NCBI RefSeq assembly: GCF_963169125.1
Contig: NC_084795.1
Span: 258,163,042 to 258,227,041, forward strand
Reading direction: 5' to 3'
Source of the DNA: Humulus lupulus
Taxonomy: Eukaryota; Streptophyta; Magnoliopsida; Rosales; Cannabaceae
DNA: 64,000 nt
Part shown: positions 46,343-57,528 of the stretch, piece after piece
How positions within the stretch are numbered: the stretch's first letter is position 1
Layout: each line of letters begins with the position of its first letter
The notes under the pieces: generated by a model
Databases searched by the model: none
Told to the model about the DNA's origin: nothing
Seen by the model: the letters and a program-made list of their open reading frames with translations, nothing else
Made by a program: the position numbers and the translations under genes

Positions 46343-49100
46343 ATGGTCATCTAGTCAACAACTGAAATTAAGGATAACATTAATAAGTGCCAAATTTCAA
46401 TAGTCACTCCACTGATAAAAGCACTGTTTCAGGAGTCCACATATATCTAAATTTATATACTATCCTTGTAATACCAGAAAAAATCTTGTCAAAATTCACT
46501 ATATGCATACAATCTTCTGGTGCAGATTGTAGCCGTAAAGCACCCAAAAACAGAAGAAAAAAGAAAGAGTGTTGCAAATGCAGAAAATCATGACAGAAGC
46601 CTAACTCAATGTCAAATGTAATCTTTCTCTTTTCAGACCATACTTTTTGACCCATCCATCTGGATATGAGAACTGCCGACAGTTGTTAAATTTGCACATA
46701 GCATAGCAACTTCAAACCTTATTCCATTAATTTACATCCTCTGTACCTCTGTCTGTACACATACATAACTTTCATTTCCCAGAGTTTGGCATGAACTACA
46801 AACTGTCCCATTATGGGATCAGCTTTTCATTACTATAATACTTTATGCCAAGGTAAAACAAAAGCAACCAAAAGCAATTAGCAAGACAAAGCCACAGATT
46901 AACAATTCTCAACAGCTAGTGTCATTGTTCAAATAAAATTGTAGCTAAACTAAGCATGAATATGGAGAGGAGACCAAAACAAACACACTCGGATAAATCC
47001 ACTTATTGGCTTCATTAAAATAAATTCAGAGTTTTTTATATTTGGTATGCTTGTTGTCTGAAATTGTCATGCATTACTAAGAAATTGTTGGTTGGTTCTC
47101 TCCTAATAATTAAGTCACTGTATTTGCATAAATTAGTGATTGAGAACTAAGAAGAAGGATAGCTCAAACATTTGGATCTATAATTTGTTCAGACAAGGTT
47201 TAAGGCTCGAGTAACTCAAATGGTCAAGCATGTTGTTTGTTCACACAAAGTCTGAAGTTCGAGAGAGTTACTACATAACAATTGTATACAACAATTAAAT
47301 GGTAAGATCGATGAATCTTGCAAAGTAACTAAAGAAGAGGCCTTTAACTTCCACCCCTAAGTCTAACACCTGGACTAACCATTTCAACTTCCACTATACC
47401 TATAGTATACTATATATAGATAATATATATCCCCGCCTAACCATTGCTATCTATGATCTATCCGAACTTTTGAAAAGCATTAAAATAACAACATTATTAC
47501 TACTAAAATGTTCTAAACAATAAATTTACTCATCTTTTCAAGTTTGAGTCGATTATGGCTCCTGCTGATTATGGCTCCCCAGAAAAAAAAAAAAAAAAAA
47601 AAAAAAAGGTTGTTATAATCTAGAATCAGCCTAAACTTTATCTTGTTTGCTTCTTAGTCAAGTAAGCAAATGAGCTTGTCTAGTCTAAATAACTAGATAA
47701 ATGTAAGCATATGCCAGCAATTTTCTAACAATTGAACTGGCACAACAGTCTCTTTTAAAACAGATGAGTTAGTAAAGTATTAAGGGAACAAAGATGAAAT
47801 TTTGCAATATCGACATTAATCTCTTCTATGCCTCCTCTCACCATGTCTTCTACTCCTCTTGCAAACTATCAATAAATAACACTTGGAATCTTACATATTA
47901 TCTCTCTTTTAACACCAAAAAAGAGAAATTAATGGTTAAATTTACTTGAATAACATTATTCACTTGCCTAATTCAACAAGTCAGCGTATTAGCTTACATT
48001 TTATCAATGGGTAGTCCTAATACATATGGAGAGAATCTTAAACAACTATAAACAACTAACTTTGGTTTCCCTTATGTGAACGATTAAAAATTTAAAAAAA
48101 GTTGAAGCTTGTATGCCTAATCTCCAGTGCATATCAGAAACAATGAGTCAGACTGAGTTGAAGTCAACTAATGGTTTTAATATCATAAATCTTCGCGTGA
48201 TTAATCAACCAACATAAAAAAAAAAAAAAGACAAGTGATGTTTTACTAATTAATACAACAATAGGCTTGGTATTTAAAAGCATAATACAAGATAAAAAGA
48301 GAGGGAAAATATGAACTACACACTTAGCCCTCCAAAATTGGCAGAAGGAAATGAATAGTAAATATATAATTGAATTAGTTCTTTATAGTTTGGTATGTAA
48401 TTGATACTATTGCATGACATAGGTAGAGAAAGCAGAGTGATGAGGGCATCTCTAAAGTTAAATGTTTGGAGCTAATATAACATGGGAGCACAAAACAACT
48501 TATGTTACCTTCCATGCACATTACATATACTAGTCGTGGGAAATAGTTCAAATAAAATCATTCAATGCATGGCATGTCTTACAATTACTTTCACAACCAA
48601 ACCATCAAAATCACGTTAGACTTAAACCATAACATTCTAGATTTCAAAAGTAGTATGAACATTATAACACAGTCCTATAATAATTACTAGATTAATACTA
48701 AAACAAGGAAAACAATATGTAGCAAAAGTTTGACTTAGTCTCTAAGTTTTGTTCACTCAACTTTAACTCCTCCCCCAAAGAGGCAACTACATCAGCTAAA
48801 GCCTAGCAAAAACCCTGCAGTACCGCCAGCCTAAAACAAAAAAAGTCACCAAGAGAGATTAAGCAAGATCATAGAACAATATCAGTAACTTCAATTCTGG
48901 CTTTATAACCTCTGTTTAAAATGCTCCTTTGTGTCCAATCTTTGTGCAATTTTTATAACATTAATTTAAATCCCTTAGACAGAAAATCATTCCTACACTC
49001 ATCTCTACACAAAAGGTACAACAAGATATATAACATTACCCAAAGCCACAATCCAAAAAAAAAATGACATCTTTTTAGTAGAGCTAAAACTCCATCTTAC
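46343..49100. other. CACTA-3 interior, no recognised gene
   Basis: About 2.8 kb. A minus-strand frame 46655-46404 (ITFDIELGFCHDFLH, later CMHIVNFDKIFSGITRIVYK) is open but unidentified. A 25-base poly(A) run lies at 47583-47607 just after a duplicated GATTATGGCTCC. The rest shows nothing convincing. Confidence 0.35.
47583..47607 (+). repeat. Poly(A) tract
   Basis: A run of 25 A. It could be the tail of an old retroposed insertion, but no body was recognised upstream. Confidence 0.85.
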
Positions 49101-49101
49101 A

Positions 49102-49591
49102 TTAAACAACAGAACACAACAAAAGACTAATAAACAAATGAAAATGGAGAATGAGTAAGGATTCTCGCTTCTTCCTACTCAATTGCTGCTTCTCCTCCTT
49201 TTTCTTGTTCTTAATAACCACTATTTTCTTCGCGGGGTTATCCTCATCACCAACCCCAAGTTCAACAAGGCTCCTCACACACACACGTATCAAAATTTCT
49301 AGGAACGCCAGAAATCTTGCCCACATTATTAGTCCTATTCATATCGATATTGTATAAAAGATATGTCTCACCATCCTGATGCAAGAGAACATGATGACCA
49401 CTCTTCGAATACTTAAGTGGCATCACATATTCAAAATAGCTCATCACATTTGATGGCATAACTGAGAACAACTTAGTCCAAGAGTCTACCCCATATTCCT
49501 TCATCATCAAGATGTCAACATGGTTCACATTATCATGTGGAAAGAAAAGGCATGTAGCACAAAGATACCCTCCTAATTCTACCAGTTTCAC
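49102..49591 (-). pseudogene. F-box protein fragment (F-box-associated domain, CPR1-like)
   Basis: Minus strand 49591-49262: LVELGGYLCATCLFFPHDNV, HVDILMMKEYGVDSWTKLFS, YFEYVMPLKYSKSGHHVLLH, LYNIDMNRTNNV. This is the end of the F-box-associated type 1 domain of plant SCF substrate receptors such as CPR1/CPR30. After a frame change it continues with a Lys-rich C-terminal tail (KKIVVIKNKKKEEKQQ) to 49102. The F-box and the first half of the domain are missing. Its location inside a CACTA-like segment suggests capture, but a decayed local gene is possible. Confidence 0.72.
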
Positions 49592-49749
49592 AAAAATTTT
49601 CCAATATTCTCAAAGATGAAATCTCTATCAATAACGTTAACCATGTGGAAAGAAAAGGCATGTAGCACAAAGATACCCTCCTAATTCTACCAGTTTCACA
49701 AAAAATTTCCAATATTCTCAAAGATGAAATCTATGTCAATAACGTTAAC
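49534..49749 (+). repeat. 108-bp tandem duplication next to the F-box fragment
   Basis: CATGTGGAAAGAAAAGGCAT starts both copies (49534, 49642). Each runs to TCAATAACGTTAAC. The copies differ at a few positions. The length is a multiple of three and the first copy overlaps the F-box frame. Confidence 0.85.
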
Positions 49750-49924
49750 CATCTATATTGACATATATATTTAACACCGAATACTATTATATTCTCAAAA
49801 ATGAATCTTATTCGCAAAATTGAATCACGATAATGAAACATCCCATTCAAAGAAACATATATTCAATCAAATCTTTAGTATTTAAACCAAAAAAATCAGT
49901 GCAGAGAAAGAAAGAAAAAAAGAA

Positions 49925-50270
49925 AATACCCAAAGTCTTGTGGCTGTCACTATGAAGAAGATAGAGAAGCAGGTACAGGGCAGCGAGAAGAGCTTCACGC
50001 CGGAGATGGGTGGAGGGCAGCGATCGAACGGTCGGATTGAGAATTAGGCGCGAAGACGCCGGAGCTTTAGGGCAGAGATGGGTTGGACCACAAGCAGATT
50101 AGGGTTTGCCCTTACGCAGGGAAGGATCTGTCATCGCCGCCGTCACCTGGGCTGTCGTCGTCCTCCCTAGTTGTCGTCGATTGTTGGATTGTCATCGGTC
50201 GCTGTTATGACAGAGGGTTGTTCTATTGTCTTGTGCGAGAGGGTTTCTTTCACACGTTGGTATTTTTTTC
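49925..50270 (+). other. GC-rich island of uncertain origin
   Basis: A GC-rich patch (CACGCCGGAGATGGGTGG, CATCGCCGCCGTCACC and similar) in very AT-rich DNA. A frame at 50083-50322 is open but shows no family signature. Composition suggests captured first-exon or 5' UTR host sequence. Confidence 0.35.
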
Positions 50271-50801
50271 AATTTCTTTTTATATATTATATTTTATTAG
50301 TTTAAAAACATTACGGTTATAATTTAAAAGTACCGTTAATGGAAGTATATATAACTAATAGAAGTATGACTTTTTTTTAATTAATTTTTATCTTTTAGTA
50401 TTATTAATATAATATTATTAAATAAGTTAACAATTAATATTAAATAACTCATTTAAATTTAAATTTAAATTTGAATTATTAATTATTATTTATTTTTAAT
50501 AAATATATTTACATAATAGATTAAGTATATTTATTAATTCATATTAAAATATACAAATTTAATTAATGCCAAAAAAATTGGGTTGCATTGAGACAACATT
50601 TCCATTAGAACCATCTTCTCGTGTTAAAGGTAGATATGTGACAACAGTCTCTATAGAACAGTCATTTCTTGTAATCTTTGGTTTGAATGGCACGGCGGTT
50701 TTAGATAGTCTGTCGTCTCATCTCTACTTTTAACATGAGACGACTATTCTACTAAAAATGTCATCTCATGTGCGTCATCTAAGTACAATTTTCTAGTAGT
50801 T

Positions 50802-51322
50802 TCTATGAGTTTGAGTTTTTCTTCATTTAGTTTGAGTTTTTCATCATTTAGTTTGGGTTTTACATCATAATTTGTTGATATTATATATATAGTGTGATCA
50901 CATATCTCTTTATGGCACACTGCTTTTAAATGTAATTCTTTTCTTATGTAAATTGTAAGTTTGTAAGCAATAATAAAAGAGTTCGGCCAAGAAGCCATGG
51001 TTCTTCTTCAAACTAATTCTTGGCTGAGCTTCAAGTTTAATGCTTTCACAAGAATCATTTCCTGCCTTATTTAAGCTAGTATTAGTCTTGAACAAAAAGA
51101 TAGCTAGGAAAATTGGTCCTTTAGACAAAAAACTCATTAATGTAGTAAATTTATTATAACCAACTCTTAATAAAACTTCAGACCAAATCATCTAAATTGG
51201 GCATGCATAACACATATATTTATATATAGGTTCATATTTTTTTCTCAATACCTTTGCCCACATGAGCCACCAATTTATATATATATATATATGGTTTTAT
51301 TTCATTCTATATATATGATTAT
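50802..51322. other. Flanking DNA between CACTA-3 and copia, nothing recognised
   Basis: A short direct repeat of TTTAGTTTGAGTTTTTC at 50810-50870 and a (TA)n run near 51279. The minus-strand frames 51191-50910 and 50998-50744 are open but unidentified. Confidence 0.4.
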
Positions 51323-53169
51323 TGTCATGAAAACTTATGCATGATCTTTATTTATTTTCATGTAGATCTAATATTAAACAAATTAATATGAGATAACTTA
51401 GAACATGTTTCTAAAATTGAATTCAAAGAGAAATAGTGATAAGAATACTTACAGTATACGCAGCGGAATGAATGAGTCATTCCTTCAGTTTCTCTAACAC
51501 TTGTATCCTTTCTGTCACAGCGTATTATCAAGAAACTGAACCAATCTTCTATTTTCTTCACAGTCTTCCAAAGTATCCTTAGAATCACCTAGACTAGAGT
51601 GGGCAATTCTCAACACATGAGATAGCTACAGAGAGAAGAAGAGAAAATAACAAAGAGGCTTAGAAAATGACTTGTGTTTAGAGAGAATCTAAAACCTATC
51701 AGAAAATCGGACTTGTGACTTGTCAAACTTGTGTTTTGACTTCTCTCTAAGAACTCATTTTATAGACTCCTTTTGGCCATTTAATTTAATTAAAAAATCA
51801 ATAAAATTATAGCAAATTAGAAGCCCTAGGTCGAAATTTTCATGGGCTTTAGGCCCGTAAAATTTCTCATTTGATTATAAGCCCATTGGACTTAAAATCA
51901 AGGCTTGTATTATTTTCTATTGATTTAATTAATTAAATAATTATTTAAATCCTGTATCAAATTAATTATTTATAATTTGAACCTTGATTTAAGCATATTT
52001 ATTAATTTAGATTCCAATTGATCTTAATAAATAAATCCGCCCTAATTTATCTTTTCTTCTCAAAATTACATAACTCTGTGAAACTATCCAAAATTGACCT
52101 AGTCAACTTTGATAATTAAATCAATTAATTGAGACTATCTAGATGATTTTATCCAAGGTATAATGGGGACCATGGGCCTATGAAATCAAGCTCCAATAAG
52201 TTATCATAAATCTAACAAATAAATTTACTAACTTATTAATTCCTCGTGACTCCACTATAGACTCGGAATTGCATTCTTGAATTCATAGAACGCTCTATAA
52301 CAAATATAGATACGCTATTAATTATCCATTGTTACAACCATAATTGTCACTCAAATCTCTATAGACGGTCTACAATAAGATAGGACTAAAATACTGTTTT
52401 ACCCCTCATTGTATTTTATCCTTAAAACACTTAGCTCCTGGTAAATGATATTTCAGTAAACTAATTTAATTACTCAAATGAGAACTCTACCATTTAACAC
52501 CTTGAACTAGACTAAAAGGAAACCATCGTTTCACTTCTTCATCAGAAGCTATAGATGTTCATATCTATGATTAACACTCTCACTCAATTATACTACCGAG
52601 TTCCCAAGATGTAAGTATGGGCTAGTCTGCAAGGTAAGCTGGTAACGAACAAGTCAAAGAACTTAAATAATACAATCAGTCAGAATACTAACCACTAAGA
52701 ATTGAGGATTGAATTGACATATGGTCAACTATTTGATATGGCTAGAATAGATAATAACAGTATGTTTACTTATTTTATCAACTGTCAATATTGGTCCAGT
52801 CCTATGTAACAAATACATCCGATCTTATCTACTTTGCTAATGTTTTGGAAAGAACATAACACTGTGATGTGTAATTAGATCATGTGGTAGATTAGCAAGG
52901 CAGTGTAAATCCTGTGCACTGACTAATCTTAGGACTAACTTATTTTGAACATATAATCATATTTATATTCCACTGTGATTACGTTACTATAAATACAATT
53001 AGCTATATGCTCGGGATTTGATGATTTATATTAAACAAATAAAACATGTGAAAATAAAACATGTGAGCAAAGTGATTGACCAAGTCAAACAATGATTTAT
53101 ATTCTTTTATTTATAATAAAATGAGATTACAAAGAAATTGGGTTTTAATTAGGTCATAAAACCCCAACA
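51323..53169 (-). mobile_element. Copia 3' LTR
   Basis: 1847 bp, beginning (minus strand) TGTTGGGGTTTTATG and ending CATGACA. The polypurine tract (AAGTGGGAGTT on the minus strand) lies just outside at 53170-53180. Homologous to 59854-61712 and 16069-17963. Confidence 0.92.
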
Positions 53170-55330
53170 AACTCCCACTTGCACTAATTGAAACTAATGC
53201 CTTAATTCTACTAATCTCATTTCCTTGATATGCTTGTCAAAAGTAGCTTCTGGTAGTGTCTTTGTAAATGGATCCACAAGATTGTCTTCAAATGCAATCT
53301 TCATAACCTTCACATCTCCCCTGGCCGCATATTCTCGAATAATGTGATACTTCCTTTCTATATGCTTACTCCTCTTGTGACTTCGAGGTTCTTTTGAGTT
53401 GGCTATCGTTCCTGTATTGTCACAAAACAACACAAGCGGTTTATCCATTTATGGAATAACACCAACATCTGAATAGAACTTCTTTAGCCAGACTATTTCC
53501 TTAGCTGCTTCTAACGCGAATCTATACTCAGCCTCCATGGTGGAATCTAAGATTGCAGACTGCTTTACGCTTCTCTAATGCACAGCTCCACCCCCAAGAG
53601 TAATCACCATTCCAGAAGTAGACTTCCTGTCATCGACATCAGTCTGAAAATCTGAATCGGTGTAGCCTTTAGGGTTCAGAACACCACCCTTGTAGACCAA
53701 CATATAATCCCTAGTCCATCTTAAATACTTCAGGATATGCTAACTGCTATCCAATGTTCCAGTCCTGGATTTGACTGATACCTGCTCACTACTCCTACTC
53801 TATAGCAGATATCTGGTCTAGTACACAACATGGCATACATTAGACTTCCAACTGCAGATGTGTAAGGAACTTTTGTCATTGCATCTTCCTCTTCAGGAGT
53901 CTGGAGAGACTGCTTCTTTGAAAGATGAATTCCACGGCGGGACGGTAGACGCCTTTTCTTGGAATTTGTCATTGAGAAACGTTCAAGCACTTTATCTATG
54001 TAAATTGCTTGAGATAGAGCAAAGAGTCTGTTCTTTCTATCCCTAATGATCTGGATACCTAGAACATAACTTGCTTCACATAAATCCTTCATCTAGAATT
54101 GAGTGCTTAGCCAATTCTTCACATTTGATTATTTCTTAACATTGTTTCCAATGAGTAAGATATTGTCTACATAAAGAACCAGGAATACCACTATTTGATT
54201 TGCCTTCAGTTGGTAAACACAGGGCTCATCCACTTGCATCCAATGGCCCTAAAGTCACTAGGTGCTTCCACAAGATCCCACATGGAATTTGAGTACATGG
54301 AATCCATTTCCTGTTTCATGGCTTCGAGCCATAGTTCCTTTTCAGGGCTAGCCATTGCCTATTTGAAAGACAATAGATCATCATCACTAGTGTAACCAAC
54401 AACCATATTGGTTTCACCATCCAAACCATAGTGAACTGGGTTCCTAGAAACCCTCCCACTATGACGAGGCTTTGTGACTGTTTGCTCAGAAACAGTGGTA
54501 CTTTCTTCATTTAAATCGACTTGCGTCGGTTGGACATGAAGAGTGGGAATATCATCATCAACATTTATTGATGACGATGGAACATTGGTTAGAGTCAATT
54601 CTTTAATCATCTCCTCTAAAAATACTTTGCTCCGAGGTTTGAAGTTTTGGACATAGTCATTTTCCTAAAAAGTAGCATTCGTAGAGGTAAACACTTTCTT
54701 TTCTGAATGACTATAGAAAAGTCCACCCCGAGTACCTTTAGGATAGCCAACAAACATGCAAACTTTAGTTCACGGTTCTAGCTTTCCTTCCTTTTTCCTC
54801 AGGACGTGGGCGGGACACCCCCAGATTCTATAGTGGCGTAAACTAGGTTCACGACCATTCCAACATTCTAAAGGTGTTTTGGGGATTGATTTAGATGGCA
54901 CGACATTGAGAATGTCATTCGCGGTTTCTATTGCATGTCCTCAGAATGAAGTTGGTAGAGTTGCGTAAGTAAGCATGCATCTAACCATTTCCAATAAAGT
55001 TTTGTTTCAGCATTCCGCTACACCATTTAGTTGCGGAGTACCTGGGGTAGTAAGTTGTGATAAATTCCAGGTTCAGTTGAATGATCTTGGAACTGCATAT
55101 CCAAATATTCTCCACCACTATCAAATCGCAAGATCTTTAACGTTTTACCTAATTGGTTCTGAGCCATTGCTAGGAATTCCTGAAACTTTAAAAATGTTTC
55201 TGATTTCCTATGCATTAGGTAAAGACATGAGTATCTAGAGTGATCATCAATGAAAGTGACAAAATACTCAAAACCACCCCTGGCTTGTACATTCAAAGGT
55301 CCAGAAACATCTGAATGTACAAGACCAAGT

Positions 55331-56243
55331 CACTACTACAAAAACACATTTTTAGGAAACATTTTTAGGACACTCACATAAATGCGAGTCCTAAAAATGT
55401 CTCCTGGACCTTTTAGGACTCGCATTGCGAGTCCTTAAGCGAGTCCTAAAAACTATGTGCGTCCTAAAAGTTTGAGTTTTTTTTAAACAAACACCTTCTG
55501 CACTTCAATGTGAGTCCTGAAAACTTATGTGTATCATAAAATTTGAATTTTGAAAATTTTCAAATTCCCTCCAATTTTTTTTAACAAAAGTTTTATTATT
55601 ATATATTAAAATAAACAAAAAAAACACACAACCCACATTTTCACTCTCTCTCCTCAATTCCCTCTCTCTCTCTCTCCCAAAGTTCCTTCTCTCTCTCCCT
55701 CTCTCCCGAAGTGCCAACGCCGAACACCGTCATCCCACCTCCGGCCACCACCACGCGCCGGACCAATGGAAGCGCCATCCCCCGTAACCCCCGACCCCCA
55801 GAGATGGCGACCTCACGCGCGGCCTAGGGCCCTCAACGAGGCACTTGAAGTTCTGCCGTTCATGGGCTTCTCCCAAACTTTCCAAGCATATTCCGGCCAC
55901 CTCAAGCCACCACGAGCTGAACCACCACCACCACCATACTCCTTGCTTCTTGGGCTTTAAAACCCAATAGTTTGTTTTCCGAAATATCACCTTATAATGG
56001 TGGCGCCGCCACCGCCACCGTCGCCGAAGCCCCACCGCCGAATTCAAAACCCACAAATTATTTTTTTAAAAATAAACAATAAAACTTTTCAAGACTCGCA
56101 TTGTTTTTAGGAGTCGCAATGCAAGTCCTAAAAACATTCTTTTAGGACTCGCAGTGCGAGTCCTAAAAAACCCCAGTTTTTTAAGGCTCTCAAATAGAGG
56201 ACTCGCGCCCTGCGAGTCCTAAAAAGCCTTTTTTGTAGTAGTG
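55331..56243. mobile_element. 913-bp non-autonomous CACTA, TSD AGT
   Basis: Ends CACTACTACAAAAA and its inverse TTTTTTGTAGTAGTG, flanked by AGT on both sides (55328-55330, 56244-56246). It interrupts the copia frame between KEPL and LVHSDV, which rejoins when it is removed. Subterminal repeats GCGAGTCCTAAAA occur many times within 130 bp of each end. The core (about 55650-56050) is GC-rich with CCACCACCACC-type runs and a minus-strand frame of 108 codons, perhaps a captured fragment. Confidence 0.92.
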
Positions 56244-57239
56244 AGTGGTTCTTTGGCCCTATCACCCTTTGCAGAGAATGGATGCTTGGTCAGTTTGCCT
56301 TCTAGACAAGATTCACAGATAGGTAATTCACCTAAGGTGAGTTCCCTCAAAGGCCCGTCCTTTGTAAGTCTTTGAATCCTATCATAGCCAATGTGACCTA
56401 GTCTCAAGTGCCATAAATATGTCATATTATCGTTATCGGTCTTTTGACGTTTATTGGTCCTAGGTTTAGCTACTTTAAATAAATCATTGTTAAGAGCGAG
56501 GGGTTCGTTAGGTCACAGAATATAAATCCTGTTTGCCAAACATGCAATACAGAATTGTGATTGAAAGAAATAGATATATTAGAACTTGTGAAAGTTATAA
56601 AAAATTGTTCTAATTGCAACATGGAAACTGAAATTAAATTTCTACTAAAATCCTGAATAAATAATACATCATTTAAAATTAAAAATTTATTTTTGAACTT
56701 CAGACGAGCTCTTCCTCTAGCTTGGACCACAACTAACGCTCCGTTCCCAACTCTAAGCTTTAAGCCGTCTTCGTCCACTTCCTCCCACGATTCAAGAAGC
56801 TGTAAAGAGTAACAAACATGGTTAGTAGATCCAGAATCAATAATCCAAATGAATTTATCATTCTCTAAAACACATGTTTCCAAGATAAATGAACTATAAT
56901 CATTACCTTTGTTTTTAGCTGGTAGAACCTTGGGGCAATCTCGTTTCCAATGCCCCTTCTCTTTGCAGTGAAAACACTTATCTTTACTTTTCTTGTTTTT
57001 CTTGTTCTTCCCCTAAGGCGTCTGTGCACTTGGTTATGCACTCGTCATTGCAACCTCTGCAGGCTTGGGGTTGTTGTTTTGTCCATCTTTCCTCTTGTTT
57101 CCAACTTTCGAAGACGAAGCTTGGTTAGCTTCAGTCTTAGCTGGATCAGCAGCAGTAGTCTTATTTTCTCCTCCTTTACTTGGTCCACTCATGATAGGCT
57201 CAATAATCTGAAGCTCATTTATGAGCTGCGTCAGACCAT

Positions 57240-57390
57240 AGTTGAGTTGATAACGAATGTGCAGACACGGTGCTATTCGAGCATTCACAGTGTCATCACG
57301 TATGTGCGGAGACGGTGCTATCCAAGCATTTACAGTGCCATCACGAGCATTGACGGTGCCATCATGAACGTGCGGACACGGTGCTCGATC
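57240..57390 (-). repeat. In-frame tandem repeat in copia gag
   Basis: Three to four diverged units of about 48 bp (plus strand GTGCGGACACGGTGCT, AGCATTCACAGTGCCATCA) encode repeats of the form ARIAPCLHIRDDTVN. They occupy the place where most of the gag capsid region would normally be. Confidence 0.75.
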
Positions 57391-57528
57391 TGGGGATTCC
57401 TTAATCATGAAGAATTCAGAGTTGTCACCAATCAACTCTATGTTGATATTCTGCTTCCAATTAAGGGAGTTTTCTTCAGTGAGTTTCTCCATCGAAAGTT
57501 GAGAAAGGATGGGAGTAGACACAGACAC

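Larger units (their letters stand above)
44600..50801. mobile_element. CACTA-3, degraded CACTA-like segment
   Basis: Subterminal motifs of the form ACATGAGATGAC occur at the left (about 44617-44740) and inverted at the right (about 50640-50780). The right edge reads TACAATTTTCTAGTAGT, the inverse of an ACTACTAGAAAATTGTA start. The left terminus is too diverged to place and no 3-bp duplication could be verified. The interior carries a C48 peptidase remnant, an F-box fragment and a GC-rich piece. Confidence 0.42.
53194..57528 (-). pseudogene. Copia gag-pol polyprotein, deleted and interrupted
   Basis: From 57528: short gag start (MEKLTEENSLNWKQNINIEL), an in-frame tandem repeat, CCHC knuckle about 56980-56936 (CFHCKEKGHWKRDC), protease (WIIDSGSTNHVC about 56840), GAG-pre-integrase (WHLRLGHIGYDRIQRL, CESCLEGK), then the CACTA insertion. 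Integrase resumes (NVQARGGFEYFVTFIDDHSR, ILRFDSGGEYLD). RT is mostly deleted near 54238 (AIGCKW-like residues run straight into DEPCVYQLKANQIVVFL) and its active site is YVDN. RNase H keeps LFCDNTGTIANSKEP and SKHIERKYHIIRE, ending at 53194. Several stops and frame changes are present. It is inactive. Confidence 0.92.

Noticed and set aside
47500..47610. SINE or processed pseudogene ending in the poly(A) run
   Set aside because: No A/B box, gene homology or clear flanking duplication could be seen upstream of the tract.
54195..54395. Plus-strand frame in the copia element
   Set aside because: It is antisense to recognised copia coding sequence on the minus strand.
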